Of a DNA stretch of 64,000 bases, positions 28,955-39,502 are shown in pieces (the first letter of the stretch is position 1; every line of letters starts with the position of its first letter). The position numbers and the translations under genes were made by a program. The DNA is taken from NCBI RefSeq assembly GCF_004514425.2, contig NZ_MYFN02000005.1:1-64000 (forward strand), given 5' to 3'. The notes below the pieces were generated by a model that was not told the DNA's origin, made no database searches, and saw nothing but the letters and a program-made list of their open reading frames with translations. The DNA is from Shinella sumterensis (GTDB lineage: Bacteria; Pseudomonadota; Alphaproteobacteria; Rhizobiales; Rhizobiaceae).

Positions 28955-29458
28955 ATGTTTGTAAGAAAGCTCGCAACCGCACTCGCCCTCGTTCTCGCGA
29001 CCGCAGGCGTTGCCTCGGCGCAGTCGCCGACGCGCATTCAGCAGTTCAATGCCTGGGGTGCCTATTCCTACCAGGCCAATGGCGGCAAGGTGTGCTACGT
29101 CCTCTCCGTTCCCAAGGAGAAGAACCCGGCCGGCGTCGACCACGGCGACATCTTCTTCCTCGTCTCGCAGCGCCCGGGCCAGAACATCTCCTACGAGCCG
29201 CAGGCCATGATGGGCTATCCGCTGAAGGAAGGCTCCAAGGTCAACGTCAACATCGACGGCCGCAACTTCGTGATGTTCGTCAAGGGCAACTCTGCCTGGG
29301 TCGAGAACGCCGCCGAAGAACCGGCCCTGGTCAACGCCATGCGCAGCGGCCGCGACATGAAGGTGCAGGCGACCTCGCGCCGCGGCACCGGCACCAACTA
29401 TTCCTATTCGCTCTCGGGCATTTCGGCGGCGCTGAAGCAGATCGAAACCTGCCGCTGA
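28955..29458 (+). CDS. Invasion-associated locus B (IalB) family periplasmic protein
   Basis: A 167-residue secreted protein: signal peptide with cleavage at VASA|QSP (about residue 23), then the IalB domain with AWGAYSY, KVCYVLSVPKE, FVMFVKGNSAWV and a C-terminal cysteine (ETCR). IalB was named from Bartonella invasion of erythrocytes, but homologues are common in non-pathogenic rhizobia, where the role is unknown. Two cysteines (near residues 49 and 166) could form a disulfide. ATG at 28955 with AGGAAA in front; the longer frame to 28886 lacks a signal. Confidence 0.88.
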   Translation: MFVRKLATALALVLATAGVASAQSPTRIQQFNAWGAYSYQANGGKVCYVLSVPKEKNPAGVDHGDIFFLVSQRPGQNISYEPQAMMGYPLKEGSKVNVNIDGRNFVMFVKGNSAWVENAAEEPALVNAMRSGRDMKVQATSRRGTGTNYSYSLSGISAALKQIETCR

Positions 29459-29479
29459 GCGCGCTCGTCCAATCCACGC

Positions 29480-29510
29480 AAAGGCCGGCGTCACGCCGGC
29501 CTTTGTCGTT
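29480..29510 (+). terminator. Hairpin terminator after the IalB gene
   Basis: Perfect 11-bp stem AAAGGCCGGCG (29480-29490), loop TCA, stem CGCCGGCCTTT (29494-29504), then GTCGTTT. The A-rich left foot lets it serve the convergent MFS gene (stop at 29511) too. Confidence 0.88.
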
Positions 29511-30923
29511 TCAGGCGGTGCCGGACCGGTTGGACGCGAAACGGAAAGCCATCAGCGCGAGCGCAGCCAGGAGAAGCGCCGCCGCCACGCCGAAGGTGAC
29601 GTGAAGGCCGGTCGCGACGGCGGCGCCGCCGGCATTGGCCACATCCTTGGTTCCGACCGCCAGCGTGAAGATCGCGCCCATCAGCGATGCCCCGGTGATC
29701 AGGCCGAGATTGCGCGACAGGTTCAGGAGCGCTGACGTGACGCCGCGTTCGCCCTCGGGCACGCCGGACATGACGGCCGCATTGTTCGCCGCCTGGAAAA
29801 GCTGGTAGCCGGGCGTCAGCACGACGATGGCCGCGATATAGCCGGCAAGGCCGAACAGGCCGGCCAGCACGGGCAGTGCACCCGCACCGGCCGCCATGGC
29901 GGCAAGCCCGGCAAGCGTCATCCTGACGGCACCGAAGCGATCGGCCATGCGCCCCGCCACGACCCCGGTCAGCACGGAGACCACAGGGCCAGTCGCCAGG
30001 ACGAAGCCGACATGGGCGGGGCCGAGGCCGAGCGTGCGCGACAGGTAGAAGGGCCCGACGACCAGCGTGACCATGATGACCGTCGCCACCTGCATGCTGG
30101 CGACGAGGCTGGCCGCAAAGCCCGGGCGGCGAAACGCCGCGGGGCGGATGAGCGGGAAAGCCGCCCGGCGCTGCCGGATGACGAAGAGCGCCGCCGCCAC
30201 CGCCGCGGCGGCAAGCAGGCCGGTGTTCCAGGCGTCGATGCCGCCCGCACCCACCGTCATCGCCAGCGCATAGGCGCCGAGTGCTGCGGCGAGCAGCGCG
30301 GCGCCGACCAGATCGAAGCGGCCCGCACCTTTCGCCACCCGCCCGGCGGGCACGAAGCGCCACACGAGGGCGAAGGCCAGGATGCCGAAGGGGACCGCGA
30401 CGAGGAAGATCGACGGCCAGCCGAAGGTCGCGATCAGCAGGCCGCCGAGCGACGGACCGAGCGCCGTGCCGACGGCGGATGTCGTGCCGAACAGCCCCAT
30501 GACGCTGCCGATACGCTCCTGCGGCACCGTTTCGCTGACAAAGGCCATGGCAAGCGCCATCATCGCGGCAGCCCCGGCCCCCTGGAACGCGCGGGCGACG
30601 ATCAGCACCGCGAGCGACGGTGCGGCGGCGGCCAGCAGCGAGGCGACGGAAAAGAGCGCAAGCCCGCCGAGCAGCAGGAGACGCCGGCCGAAGAGATCGC
30701 CGAGACGCCCGATCCCCGCGATCAGCACGGTGCTGGCGAGCAGATAGGCCAGCACGACCCACTGGACCTGCTGGAAGCTGGCGGAAAAGACGTGGCCAAG
30801 CGTCGGCAGGGCGACATTGGCGATGCTGGTGCCGAGCGACGAAAGCAGAATGGCGAGCGACAGGCCCGCCAGCGCGCCCATCCGGCCCGATCGATCTTTT
30901 GCGATGACGTGCATATGGTCCAT
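29511..30923 (-). CDS. MFS drug exporter, DHA2/EmrB-like
   Basis: A 470-residue protein with about 14 hydrophobic segments, as in the 14-helix DHA2 family. Motif A (GRLGDLFGRRLLLLGG) and the motif C-like GTALGPSLGGLL mark it as an antiporter. The substrate is unknown. Divergent from a LysR gene 126 bp away, which probably controls it. ATG at 30923; the upstream in-frame extension lacks sense. Confidence 0.9.
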   Translation of the reverse strand: MDHMHVIAKDRSGRMGALAGLSLAILLSSLGTSIANVALPTLGHVFSASFQQVQWVVLAYLLASTVLIAGIGRLGDLFGRRLLLLGGLALFSVASLLAAAAPSLAVLIVARAFQGAGAAAMMALAMAFVSETVPQERIGSVMGLFGTTSAVGTALGPSLGGLLIATFGWPSIFLVAVPFGILAFALVWRFVPAGRVAKGAGRFDLVGAALLAAALGAYALAMTVGAGGIDAWNTGLLAAAAVAAALFVIRQRRAAFPLIRPAAFRRPGFAASLVASMQVATVIMVTLVVGPFYLSRTLGLGPAHVGFVLATGPVVSVLTGVVAGRMADRFGAVRMTLAGLAAMAAGAGALPVLAGLFGLAGYIAAIVVLTPGYQLFQAANNAAVMSGVPEGERGVTSALLNLSRNLGLITGASLMGAIFTLAVGTKDVANAGGAAVATGLHVTFGVAAALLLAALALMAFRFASNRSGTA

Positions 30924-31049
30924 GGTCTGATCCTCTGTTTGCGCAGAGAGATAAGACTGTGCGAAATATGGCGGAAGACGCAGCATTTGCACTTAATTCA
31001 TGCGTCTGACGCCATGTCATCGTCTCGCAGCCGTGCTAGGATGGCCCGC

Positions 31050-31970
31050 ATGGCCAGACCCGACCTCAACCTCCTCGTGACGCTCGACGTGCTGCTTGCC
31101 GAAGGCAATGTCGCGCGGGCCGCCCAACGGCTGAGGCTCAGCCCCTCCGCCATGAGCCGGGCGCTGGCGCGGCTGCGCGACGTCACCGGCGACCCGCTGC
31201 TGGTGCGTGCCGGGCGCGGACTGGTGCCCACACCGCGTGCGCTGGAACTGCGCGGGCTGGTGGGCCCAGTGGTGGAGGACGCCGAAGCGCTGCTGCGCCC
31301 GGCGCGCAGCCTCGATCTCAAAACGCTGGAGCGCACCTTCACGCTGCGCAACCGCGAGGGCTTCGTGGAGACGTTCGGCCCCGCACTCGTCGCCCGCATC
31401 GCCAGCGAGGCGCCGCGCGTCGTGCTGCGCTTCGTGGCGAAACCCGACAAGGAAAGCACGCCACTGCGCGACGGCACGGTGGATCTCGAAACCGGCGTGA
31501 TCGGCGACACGACGGGGCCGGAGGTGCGCGCGCAGGCGCTGTTTCGCGACCGCTTCATCGGCATCGTGCGCGCGGGCCATCCGCTGCTCGACGGCCCGCT
31601 GGATGCGGCGCGCTATGCCGGGGGCGACCATATCCTCGTCTCGCGCGGGCGCCGCGAGCGCGGACCTGTCGACGAGGCGCTGGAACGGATGGGCTTGAAG
31701 CGCCGCATCGCCGTGACCGTCGCGAGCTTTTCCGAGGCCGCGGCGCTTGCCCGCAGCTCCGACCTCATCGCGCAGGTCTCCGACCGTGCGACGGCTGCCT
31801 TCCGCGACGGCGTCGCGAGTTTCGCGCTGCCGGTGGACCTGCCGGACTTCACGGTTTCCATGCTGTGGCATCCGCGCATGGATGCCGACCCGGCGCACCG
31901 CTGGCTGCGCACCTGCTTCCGCGAGGTGTGCACGGGCAAGACTGGTGACTTTCCGCCGGAACAGTGCTAA
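31050..31970 (+). CDS. LysR family transcription regulator
   Basis: A 306-residue LTTR: winged HTH at ~residues 1-60 (LNLLVTLDVLLAEGNVARAA, then RLSPSAMSRALARLRDVTGD) and a periplasmic-binding-like effector domain. It is divergent from the MFS exporter; by the usual logic it would activate or repress that gene in response to the exported compound. Starts at 31041 and 31050 are both possible; AGGA 8 nt before 31050 favours it. The longer in-frame start at 31017 is less likely. Confidence 0.92.
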   Translation: MARPDLNLLVTLDVLLAEGNVARAAQRLRLSPSAMSRALARLRDVTGDPLLVRAGRGLVPTPRALELRGLVGPVVEDAEALLRPARSLDLKTLERTFTLRNREGFVETFGPALVARIASEAPRVVLRFVAKPDKESTPLRDGTVDLETGVIGDTTGPEVRAQALFRDRFIGIVRAGHPLLDGPLDAARYAGGDHILVSRGRRERGPVDEALERMGLKRRIAVTVASFSEAAALARSSDLIAQVSDRATAAFRDGVASFALPVDLPDFTVSMLWHPRMDADPAHRWLRTCFREVCTGKTGDFPPEQC

Positions 31971-32098
31971 AGGGCGCGCAACTGGGCCGCAAACCGCATC
32001 ACCACGCGCTGTTTGGCCCGTCGTAACTTCTGTCGAGCATGGACCGCTTGTGGCGCAAAAGCCTGCGCCGGGGCAGCCTGTTCCTGGGGAATGACCCG

Positions 32099-33337
32099 AT
32101 GGCAAGCATGGATTTTCTCAATACGGCCGAGCCGGTGAAGGCACCCGTCGTCCGCAACATCCCGGCCGCCGAAAAGCCGACGCTGATCGGTCTTTCTCGC
32201 GAGGACATGGGCCGCGCGCTGGTCGAAAAGGGTGTCAACGAGCGTCAGGTGAAGATGCGCGTCAGCCAGCTCTGGCACTGGCTCTATGTGCGCGGCGTCT
32301 CCGATTTCGACGACATGACCAATGTCTCCAAGGACATGCGCGAAATGCTGAAGACGCATTTCACCATCGCACGCCCGGAAATCGTCGACGAGCAGATCTC
32401 CAGCGACGGCACCCGCAAGTGGCTGCTGCGCTTTCCCGCGCGCGGCGCCGGCCGCCCGGTGGAGATCGAGACCGTCTATATTCCCGAGGAAGGCCGCGGG
32501 ACGCTGTGCATTTCCAGCCAGGTCGGCTGCACGCTCACCTGCTCCTTCTGTCACACCGGCACGCAGAAGCTGGTGCGCAACCTGACGGCGGAGGAAATCC
32601 TCTCCCAGCTCCTGCTGGCGCGCGACCGGCTGGGCGACTTCCCGGACCGCGACACGCCGGCCGGCGCGATCGTGCCCGCCGAAGGCCGCAAGGTCTCCAA
32701 CATCGTCATGATGGGAATGGGCGAGCCGCTCTACAATTTCGAGAACGTCAAGACTGCCCTGCTGATCGCAACCGATGGCGACGGCCTGTCGCTCTCCAAG
32801 CGCCGCGTCACGCTGTCGACATCGGGCATCGTGCCGGAAATCTACCGCACCGGTTCGGAAATCGGCGTCATGCTGGCGATCTCGCTGCATGCCGTGCGCG
32901 ACGAACTGCGCGACATGCTGGTGCCGATCAACAAGAAATATCCGCTGAAGGAACTGCTCGACGCCTGCCGCGCCTATCCGAGCCTGTCGAACGCCCGCCG
33001 CATCACCTTCGAATATGTGATGCTGAAGGACGTGAACGACAGCCTGGAAGATGCCAAGCTGCTCATCCAGCTCTTGAAGGGCATTCCGGCCAAGATCAAC
33101 CTCATTCCGTTCAATCCCTGGCCGGGCACGAATTACCAGTGTTCGGACTGGGAGCAGATCGAGCGCTTTGCCGATTTCATCAACCAGGCCGGCTATGCCT
33201 CGCCGATCCGCACGCCGCGCGGCCGCGATATCCTCGCCGCCTGCGGCCAGCTGAAATCGGAATCCGAGCGCATGCGCAAGGTCGAGCGCATGGCCTTCGA
33301 GGCCATGATGATCGTCGGCCACGGCGAGGACGACTGA
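32099..33337 (+). CDS. rlmN: Dual-specificity rRNA/tRNA C2-methyltransferase RlmN
   Basis: A 412-residue radical-SAM enzyme. The cluster motif is CTLTCSFC (Cys144, Cys148, Cys151); the C-terminal reactive cysteine is C382 ([11 protein letters not shown]). GMGEPL (206-211) is present. It methylates A2503 of 23S rRNA and A37 of certain tRNAs. The ATG at 32099 follows GGGGA by 10 nt. Convergent with the ccm operon. Confidence 0.96.
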   Translation: MASMDFLNTAEPVKAPVVRNIPAAEKPTLIGLSREDMGRALVEKGVNERQVKMRVSQLWHWLYVRGVSDFDDMTNVSKDMREMLKTHFTIARPEIVDEQISSDGTRKWLLRFPARGAGRPVEIETVYIPEEGRGTLCISSQVGCTLTCSFCHTGTQKLVRNLTAEEILSQLLLARDRLGDFPDRDTPAGAIVPAEGRKVSNIVMMGMGEPLYNFENVKTALLIATDGDGLSLSKRRVTLSTSGIVPEIYRTGSEIGVMLAISLHAVRDELRDMLVPINKKYPLKELLDACRAYPSLSNARRITFEYVMLKDVNDSLEDAKLLIQLLKGIPAKINLIPFNPWPGTNYQCSDWEQIERFADFINQAGYASPIRTPRGRDILAACGQLKSESERMRKVERMAFEAMMIVGHGEDD

Positions 33338-33384
33338 GGCCTTCGCCTCGGCCATTGCAGGACATTTGAGGTGAGGACCGGCTG

Positions 33385-33999
33385 TCAGCCGGCCTGCGCG
33401 GGCGTGCCCAGTGCCTTCTCGATGGCCGGGAACAGGCCTTCCTTCAGGCTCCTGTCGTCGAACGGACCGACCCGCTTGTAGAGGATCGTGCCGTCAGGGC
33501 CGACGAGATAGCTTTCCGGGATGCCGTAGACGCCCCAGTCGATCGCCATCTTGCCGACGGGATCGAGACCAATGGCCGAGAAGGGATTGCCGAGCTCGCC
33601 GAGGAAGCCGAGCGCACCCTCCGCGCGATCCTTGTAATTGACGCCGACGACGTTGAGCCGCGGGTCCTGCGAGAGGGCGAGAATGATCGGGTGTTCCTGC
33701 CGGCAGGGCACGCACCAGGAGGCCCAGAAATTCACCAGCGTCAGCTTGCCCTTGCCGGTTTCGGTGGTGAGCGCCGGCACCGGCGCGCCGTTCCTGATGG
33801 CGCCGGCCAGCGGCTCCAGATCACGGTAGGGCGCCTTGGTGCCGATGAGCGCCGAGGGGATTTCGGATGTGCTGCGGCCGGAGGTGAGCTGCGTCCAGAA
33901 GATCAGCGCGAGGCCGACGAAGATGGCGAGCGGCAGGGCGGCCAGGATGACGCGCATGCGCTTGCCGCCGGCTCCCGCATTGCCTTCGGTCTCGCTCAT
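33385..33999 (-). CDS. ccmG: Thiol:disulfide interchange protein CcmG/DsbE
   Basis: A 204-residue membrane-anchored thioredoxin: one TM helix (~17-36) and the redox motif CVPC (96-99) in [14 protein letters not shown], followed by the CcmG-type GVNYKD and the cis-proline region [15 protein letters not shown]. It reduces the CXXCH heme-binding cysteines of apocytochrome c in the periplasm. Its ATG overlaps the ccmD stop (4 nt), so translation is coupled. Last gene of ccmABCDG. Confidence 0.94.
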   Translation of the reverse strand: MSETEGNAGAGGKRMRVILAALPLAIFVGLALIFWTQLTSGRSTSEIPSALIGTKAPYRDLEPLAGAIRNGAPVPALTTETGKGKLTLVNFWASWCVPCRQEHPIILALSQDPRLNVVGVNYKDRAEGALGFLGELGNPFSAIGLDPVGKMAIDWGVYGIPESYLVGPDGTILYKRVGPFDDRSLKEGLFPAIEKALGTPAQAG

Positions 34000-34163
34000 C
34001 CCGCATTCTCCTGGCGCGCGGAGCGGCGGCGGATGCCGGCGGCTTCGAGGCGCGCAAGCTCGCGGTGGCGCGCGCGATGGTCGAGCCAGACCCACAGCAC
34101 GAGGCCGAAGACGACGGCGAAGGCGGCGATATAGGACGCCGTGACGTAGAAGGCGTGGCTCAT
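33996..34163 (-). CDS. ccmD: Heme exporter protein CcmD
   Basis: A 55-residue protein with one transmembrane helix ([20 protein letters not shown]) and a basic cytoplasmic tail, exactly the CcmD pattern. It helps release holo-CcmE from CcmC. It overlaps both neighbours by 4 nt (ccmC stop / ccmD start, ccmD stop / ccmG start). Confidence 0.92.
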   Translation of the reverse strand: MSHAFYVTASYIAAFAVVFGLVLWVWLDHRARHRELARLEAAGIRRRSARQENAG

Positions 34164-34921
34164 GCGGCCTCTCCGGCGGAACGGGCGGCATGGCGGCGCA
34201 GCACGGCGATGCGGCGGCGCAGGATCTCGTTGCGCATGGCAAGGATATGCAGCGTGAAGAACAGCATGGTGAAGGCGACGGCCATGATCAGCAGCGGCCA
34301 CAGGAAGGCCGGGTCGATGGTCGGGCCATCCATGCGCATCACGCTGGCCGGCTGGTGCAGCGTGTTCCACCATTCGACCGAGAACTTGATGATCGGGATG
34401 TTGACGAAGCCGACCAGAATGAGGATGGCGCTGGCCTTGGCGGCGCGCGTCGGGTCGTCCATGGCGCGGTTGAGCGCGATGAGGCCGAGATACATCAGGA
34501 ACAGCACGAAGACGGAGGTGAGCCGCGCATCCCACACCCACCAGGTGCCCCACATCGGCTTGCCCCACAGCGAACCGGTGATGAGGGCGACGAGGGTGAA
34601 GCCGGCGCCGAGCGGGGCTGCGGCCTTGGCCGAGACATCGGCCAGCGGGTGGCGCCAGACCAGCGTGCCGAGCGCCGACAGCGCCATGACCGTGTAGCAC
34701 ATCATCGACAGCCAGGCGGCCGGCACATGCACATACATGATGCGCACGGTCTGGCCCTGCTGATAATCGTCCACCGATGCGAAGGAGAGGTAGAGCCCGA
34801 CGGCGAACAGACAGACCGTCAGCGCGGCAAGCCACGGCCAGACGATGGCGACCAGCGCCAGGAACCGCGTCGGGTTGGCAAGGTCGCTGAATTTTCGGAT
34901 GGCAAGGCTCGGTTCGCTCAT
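34160..34921 (-). CDS. ccmC: Heme exporter protein CcmC
   Basis: A 253-residue six-helix membrane protein with the tryptophan-rich WWD domain [14 protein letters not shown] that binds heme on the periplasmic side, flanked by the conserved histidines (MYVHVPAAW and [10 protein letters not shown]). It loads heme onto CcmE. ATG at 34921; downstream ccmD overlaps. Confidence 0.96.
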   Translation of the reverse strand: MSEPSLAIRKFSDLANPTRFLALVAIVWPWLAALTVCLFAVGLYLSFASVDDYQQGQTVRIMYVHVPAAWLSMMCYTVMALSALGTLVWRHPLADVSAKAAAPLGAGFTLVALITGSLWGKPMWGTWWVWDARLTSVFVLFLMYLGLIALNRAMDDPTRAAKASAILILVGFVNIPIIKFSVEWWNTLHQPASVMRMDGPTIDPAFLWPLLIMAVAFTMLFFTLHILAMRNEILRRRIAVLRRHAARSAGEAA

Positions 34922-34977
34922 GATGGTTCTTTAACGCGTCAGCCCCGTCTCTTCAATTGATCTGCCGCAATCACATT

Positions 34978-35015
34978 CCTGTCAATTCGGCCTGTCAATT
35001 CGGCCCGTCAATCGC
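34978..35015. repeat. Tandem 13-bp repeat at the ccmB stop
   Basis: CCTGTCAATTCGG occurs twice in tandem (34978-34990 and 34991-35003), followed by a degenerate third unit CCCGTCAATCG that contains the ccmB stop. On the ccmB strand each unit repeats a TGA, so the tract looks like slippage duplication of the stop-codon region. It lies in the ccmB-ccmC spacer. Confidence 0.85.
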
Positions 35016-35667
35016 TGGACAGGCGAAGTGCGGCCGCCGCCGCTACGGGGCCGATCACCGCGAAGAACAGGTTGAGCGCCACGAGGATGAGGAAGGGCGG
35101 CAGGAAGGGGGCGGGATCCTGGATCGCCGCATAGACGGCGGAGACGCCGAAGATCAGCACGGGAATGGCGAGCGGCAGCACCAGGATGGAGACGAGAAGC
35201 CCGCCGCGCGGCAAGGCAACGGCGATGCCGGCCCCGGCCGCGCCGATGAAGGTGATCGCCGGCGTGCCGACCAGAAGCGTCAGCGTCGTCGCGCCGATCG
35301 CCACCTCGTCCATGTTCATGAAGAGGCCGAGCAGCGGCGAGGCGATGACGAGCGGCAGGCCGGTCGCCAGCCAGTGCGCCAGGCACTTGATGAAGACGGT
35401 GAGCACCAGCGGCGTCTCCTGCATCAACAGAAGATCGAGCGAACCGTCCTCGCGCTCCGCCTGGAACAGCCGGTCGAGCCCGAGCAGCGAGGCGAGCAGC
35501 GCGCCGATCCAGAGAATGGCGGGTCCGATGCGCGCGAGAAGGTTGAGGTCCGGCCCCACGCCGAAGGGAATGACGGCAACGACCGTCATGAAGAACAGCA
35601 CGCCGATCAGCGCCCCGCCGCCGGCACGCATGGAGAGTTTGAGGTCGCGGGCGAGGAGGGCGATCAT
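35008..35667 (-). CDS. ccmB: Heme exporter protein CcmB
   Basis: A 219-residue six-helix protein of the CcmB family: MIALLARDLKLSMRAGGG at the start and FQAEREDGSLDLLLMQETPL in the first cytoplasmic loop are characteristic. It forms the ABC complex CcmAB with CcmC and CcmD, whose ATP use releases holo-CcmE. It starts 181 bp after ccmA, a gap filled by a palindromic repeat. Confidence 0.95.
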   Translation of the reverse strand: MIALLARDLKLSMRAGGGALIGVLFFMTVVAVIPFGVGPDLNLLARIGPAILWIGALLASLLGLDRLFQAEREDGSLDLLLMQETPLVLTVFIKCLAHWLATGLPLVIASPLLGLFMNMDEVAIGATTLTLLVGTPAITFIGAAGAGIAVALPRGGLLVSILVLPLAIPVLIFGVSAVYAAIQDPAPFLPPFLILVALNLFFAVIGPVAAAAALRLSSD

Positions 35668-35709
35668 GCGGGAACCTTGGTGAACAGCAGCGGTGGCGCC
35701 TGTTCGCCT

Positions 35710-35826
35710 CCCTCATCCGACCCTTCGGGCCACCTTCTCCCCGGTGGGGAGAAGGAAACAGGAAACGTTTGCGATTTTCCCCTTCTCCCCACCGGGGAGA
35801 AGGGGCCGGCAGGCGGATGAGGGGGG
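35710..35826. repeat. RIME-like palindromic repeat, copy 2, inside the ccm operon
   Basis: Ends CCTCATCCGACCCTTCGGGCC (cut to 20 here: CTCATCCGACCCTTCGGGCC) and GCCGGCAGGCGGATGAGG around two CCTTCTCCCC-N-GGGGAGAAGG palindromes, 117 bp in all. It fills the space between ccmA and ccmB. In most rhizobia these two genes are closely spaced, so this is probably an insertion that split the operon's message. Its hairpins may reduce or stabilise downstream transcription. Confidence 0.85.
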
Positions 35827-35848
35827 ATAGTGGCATATGCAGGCGTCA

Positions 35849-36490
35849 TCACCACACCGTCTCCGCCACGCCCGTAAACCCCGTCATCCGCAGCTCCCTC
35901 ACCCCGTCGAGCCCGAGCGGCTGGTGCGTTGCGGCGATCGCAATGCCGCCGCGCGACAGATGGGCCGTCACCAGCCCGGCGAACATGCTTTCGGCCGCCA
36001 CGTCCAGCGCAGCCGTCGGCTCGTCGAGGATCCAGACCGGGCGCCAGGCGACGAGCAGCTTGGCCATCGCCATGCGGCGCTGCTGGCCGGCGGAAAGAGT
36101 GCCGAAGGGCAGATGCACGATGCCGCCAAGTCCCACCCTGTCGGCCGCCTCATCGACGGACAGGCCCGCGCCGCCGGCGAAATCCCCGAGGAAGGCTTTC
36201 CAGAAGGTGAGGTTCTCGTCGACGGTCAGTTCGCGCTTCATGGCGTTGCGGTGGCCGAGATAGTGGGCGGCCTCTGCGAGACGCTCCACCGGTTGCGCTG
36301 CAGCAAGAAGCCGCGCCGTGCCGGCCTCGGCGGCCAGCAATCCGGCCAGCACGCGCAGCAGCGTCGACTTGCCCGAGCCGTTCGCACCCGTGACGATGAG
36401 CGCTTCGCCGCCGGCGATCTCAAAGGAAATATCCCGGAAAATCAGGTCTTCGCCGCGCCTGGCGCTCAATCCTTCGGCGACGAGCCGCAT
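35849..36490 (-). CDS. ccmA: Heme exporter ATP-binding protein CcmA
   Basis: A 213-residue ABC ATPase with Walker A GANGSGKST, signature LSAGQQRRMAMAKLL and Walker B VWILDEPTAALD. The short length and the LSAGQ form of the signature fit CcmA. It energises the CcmAB complex. First gene of the minus-strand ccm operon; the promoter must lie in the 267 bp shared with divergent acnA. Confidence 0.94.
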   Translation of the reverse strand: MRLVAEGLSARRGEDLIFRDISFEIAGGEALIVTGANGSGKSTLLRVLAGLLAAEAGTARLLAAAQPVERLAEAAHYLGHRNAMKRELTVDENLTFWKAFLGDFAGGAGLSVDEAADRVGLGGIVHLPFGTLSAGQQRRMAMAKLLVAWRPVWILDEPTAALDVAAESMFAGLVTAHLSRGGIAIAATHQPLGLDGVRELRMTGFTGVAETVW

Positions 36491-36757
36491 GGTGCTTCAC
36501 TTTCCCTTTACGACCCGGGTCGCAATGCAAAAAATTGTGCCGTTTTACCGTTCGGCGCTCTGGATCGTTCCTTAGAAATTATCTATAACGCCCGCAACAC
36601 GCCAGCGGTCGGCGTGAATATCATCCAAGCGCCGAACACGGGAATGATTTCCGCGTACGGACAGCGGAAATGACCGCACCCGCATCCCATTCGCGCGTCA
36701 CACGCGCACGGGCGTTCGTACGTCAGATTTCTGGCGCCAGACGAGACGGGGTATCAA

Positions 36758-39451
36758 GTGTCCAAATCCCTAGACAGTTTCAATTGTCGTTCGGTCCTCA
36801 CGGTCAACGGCAAAGACTACGTATATTACAGCCTGCCCAAGGCTGAAGCGAACGGCCTCGCCGGCATCTCCAAGCTGCCCTACTCCATGAAGGTGCTCTT
36901 GGAAAACCTGCTGCGCTTCGAGGACGGCCGCTCGGTCACCAAGGAGCAGATCCTCTCCGTCGTCGAATGGCTCAAGAACAAGGGCACCGTCGAAAACGAG
37001 ATCGCCTATCGCCCGGCGCGCGTTCTGATGCAGGACTTCACCGGCGTTCCCGCCGTCGTCGACCTTGCCGCCATGCGCGACGCGATGGTTTCGCTCGGCG
37101 GTGATCCGGAAAAGATCAACCCGCTCGTTCCCGTCGACCTCGTCATCGACCACTCCGTCATCGTCGACGAATTCGGCACGCCGACCGCCTTTGCCCGCAA
37201 CGTCGAGCTCGAATACGAGCGCAACGGCGAGCGCTACCGCTTCCTCAAGTGGGGCCAGCAGGCCTTCAAGAACTTCCGCGTCGTTCCTCCGGGCACGGGT
37301 ATCTGTCACCAGGTCAATCTGGAATATCTGGGCCAGACGGTCTGGACCAAGGAAGAAGACGGCGAGACCATCGCCTACCCGGATACCTGCGTGGGCACCG
37401 ACAGCCACACGACCATGATCAACGGCCTCGGCGTCCTGGGCTGGGGCGTGGGCGGCATCGAAGCCGAAGCCGCCATGCTCGGCCAGCCGGTCTCCATGCT
37501 GCTGCCCGAGGTCATCGGCTTCAAGCTGACCGGCAAGCTCAAGGAAGGCGTCACCGCGACCGACCTCGTGCTGATGGTCGTGCAGATGCTGCGCAAGAAG
37601 GGCGTGGTCTCCAAGTTCGTCGAATTCTTCGGCCCCGGCCTCGACAACATGACGCTGGCCGACCGCGCGACGATCGGCAATATGGGCCCGGAATACGGCG
37701 CGACCTGCGGCTTCTTCCCGGTCGACGGCGAAACCGTCAACTACCTCACCATGTCCGGCCGCGAAGAGCAGCGCATCGCACTCGTCGAAGCCTATTCGAA
37801 GGCCCAGGGCATGTGGCGTGACGGCGACGGCGCCGACCTCGTCTTCACCGATACGCTCGAACTCGACCTCGGCGACGTCGTTCCGGCCATGGCCGGCCCG
37901 AAGCGTCCGGAAGGCCGCATCCCGCTCGAGAACATCGCATCGGGCTTCGCCACGGCACTTGAGAACGACTACAAGAAGCCCGGCCAGCTCTCCACCCGCT
38001 ACGCGGTCGAAGGCACCGACTACGATCTCGGCCATGGCGACGTCGCCATCGCGGCCATCACGTCGTGCACCAACACGTCCAACCCCTCGGTCCTCATCGC
38101 CGCCGGCCTACTCGCCCGCAACGCCGTCGCCAAGGGCCTGAAGACCAAGCCATGGGTCAAGACGTCGCTGGCGCCGGGATCGCAGGTGGTGGGCGAATAC
38201 CTCGCCAAGTCCGGCCTCCAGGCCGATCTCGACAAGCTCGGCTTCAACCTCGTCGGCTTCGGCTGCACGACCTGCATCGGCAATTCCGGCCCGCTACCGG
38301 CGCCGATCTCCAAGACGATCAACGACAAGGGCCTGATCGCCGCCGGCGTTCTCTCCGGCAACCGCAACTTCGAAGGCCGCATCTCGCCGGACGTGCAGGC
38401 GAACTACCTCGCCTCCCCGCCGCTCGTCGTGGCCTACGCCCTTGCCGGCACGGTCCAGAAGGACCTGACGACGGAACCGCTCGGTGAAGACCAGAACGGC
38501 AACCCCGTCTACCTCAAGGACATCTGGCCGACCTCGCAGGAAATCCAGGAATTCATCCTGAAATACGTCACCCGCGCGCTCTATGCCGCGAAGTACGCCG
38601 ACGTCTTCAAGGGCGACGCCAACTGGCAGGCCGTTCAGGTGCCGGATGGACAGACCTATGCATGGGACGACCAGTCGACCTATGTGCAGAACCCGCCCTA
38701 CTTCGTGGGCATGGGCAAGACCGGCTCGGGCCTGAAGGACATCAAGGGCGCCCGCGTCCTGGGTCTCTTCGGCGACAAGATCACGACCGACCACATCTCG
38801 CCGGCCGGTTCGATCAAGGCGGCCTCGCCGGCCGGCGCCTATCTTACGGGCAACGGCGTCGCGGTCGCGGACTTCAACCAGTACGGCACGCGCCGCGGCA
38901 ACCATGAAGTCATGATGCGCGGCACCTTCGCCAATATCCGCATCCGCAACCACATGCTCGGCCCGAACGGCAAGGAAGGTGGCTACACCATCCATTACCC
39001 GACGAAGGAAGAGCTTTCGATCTACGATGCGGCCATGAAGTACAAGGCCGAGGGCGTTCCGCTCGTCATCTTCGCCGGCGTCGAATACGGCAACGGCTCG
39101 TCGCGCGACTGGGCGGCAAAGGGCACCAACCTGCTCGGCGTCAAGGCCGTGATCGCCCAGTCCTTCGAGCGCATCCACCGCTCGAACCTCGTCGGCATGG
39201 GCGTCGTGCCCTTCGTCTTCGAGGAAGGCACGACCTGGGCTTCGCTCGACCTCAAGGGCGACGAGATCGTCACGATCGAGGGCCTGGAAGGCGACATCAA
39301 GCCGCGCGAGAAGAAGATCGCCAAGATCACCTACTCCGACGGCACGGTGAAGGACGTACCGCTGCTTTGCCGCATCGATACGCTCGACGAGGTCATGTAC
39401 ATGAACAACGGCGGCATCCTGCAGACCGTTCTTCGCGACCTCGCCGCCTGA
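36758..39451 (+). CDS. acnA: Aconitate hydratase AcnA
   Basis: An 897-residue aconitase/IRP1-type enzyme. The [4Fe-4S] cysteines lie in TSCTNTSNP and [14 protein letters not shown]; the swivel domain at the C-terminus carries [11 protein letters not shown]. It interconverts citrate and isocitrate in the TCA cycle. Start is GTG at 36758 ([13 protein letters not shown] follows), with GGGG 6 nt ahead. In rhizobia it is usually the only aconitase and iron-responsive; the leader has a TTAGAAATTATCTATA patch but no clear operator. Ends at a strong terminator. Confidence 0.97.
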   Translation: MSKSLDSFNCRSVLTVNGKDYVYYSLPKAEANGLAGISKLPYSMKVLLENLLRFEDGRSVTKEQILSVVEWLKNKGTVENEIAYRPARVLMQDFTGVPAVVDLAAMRDAMVSLGGDPEKINPLVPVDLVIDHSVIVDEFGTPTAFARNVELEYERNGERYRFLKWGQQAFKNFRVVPPGTGICHQVNLEYLGQTVWTKEEDGETIAYPDTCVGTDSHTTMINGLGVLGWGVGGIEAEAAMLGQPVSMLLPEVIGFKLTGKLKEGVTATDLVLMVVQMLRKKGVVSKFVEFFGPGLDNMTLADRATIGNMGPEYGATCGFFPVDGETVNYLTMSGREEQRIALVEAYSKAQGMWRDGDGADLVFTDTLELDLGDVVPAMAGPKRPEGRIPLENIASGFATALENDYKKPGQLSTRYAVEGTDYDLGHGDVAIAAITSCTNTSNPSVLIAAGLLARNAVAKGLKTKPWVKTSLAPGSQVVGEYLAKSGLQADLDKLGFNLVGFGCTTCIGNSGPLPAPISKTINDKGLIAAGVLSGNRNFEGRISPDVQANYLASPPLVVAYALAGTVQKDLTTEPLGEDQNGNPVYLKDIWPTSQEIQEFILKYVTRALYAAKYADVFKGDANWQAVQVPDGQTYAWDDQSTYVQNPPYFVGMGKTGSGLKDIKGARVLGLFGDKITTDHISPAGSIKAASPAGAYLTGNGVAVADFNQYGTRRGNHEVMMRGTFANIRIRNHMLGPNGKEGGYTIHYPTKEELSIYDAAMKYKAEGVPLVIFAGVEYGNGSSRDWAAKGTNLLGVKAVIAQSFERIHRSNLVGMGVVPFVFEEGTTWASLDLKGDEIVTIEGLEGDIKPREKKIAKITYSDGTVKDVPLLCRIDTLDEVMYMNNGGILQTVLRDLAA

Positions 39452-39473
39452 ACGATCCGGCGTGAAAGACACG

Positions 39474-39502
39474 ATGCCGGGGCTTTTGCCCCGGCATTTT
39501 CC
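39474..39502 (+). terminator. Intrinsic terminator of acnA
   Basis: Stem ATGCCGGGG (39474-39482), loop CTTTTG, stem CCCCGGCAT (39489-39497), then TTTCCGTTTT. Confidence 0.93.

Noticed and set aside
30012-31049. Upstream extension of the LysR gene over the MFS gene
   Set aside because: It is antisense to the exporter coding region; LysR proteins start directly at the HTH found at 31050.
34950-34980. FNR/FixK box near ccmC (TTGAT ... ATCAC)
   Set aside because: The half-sites are 8 bp apart instead of 4 and the right half is imperfect.
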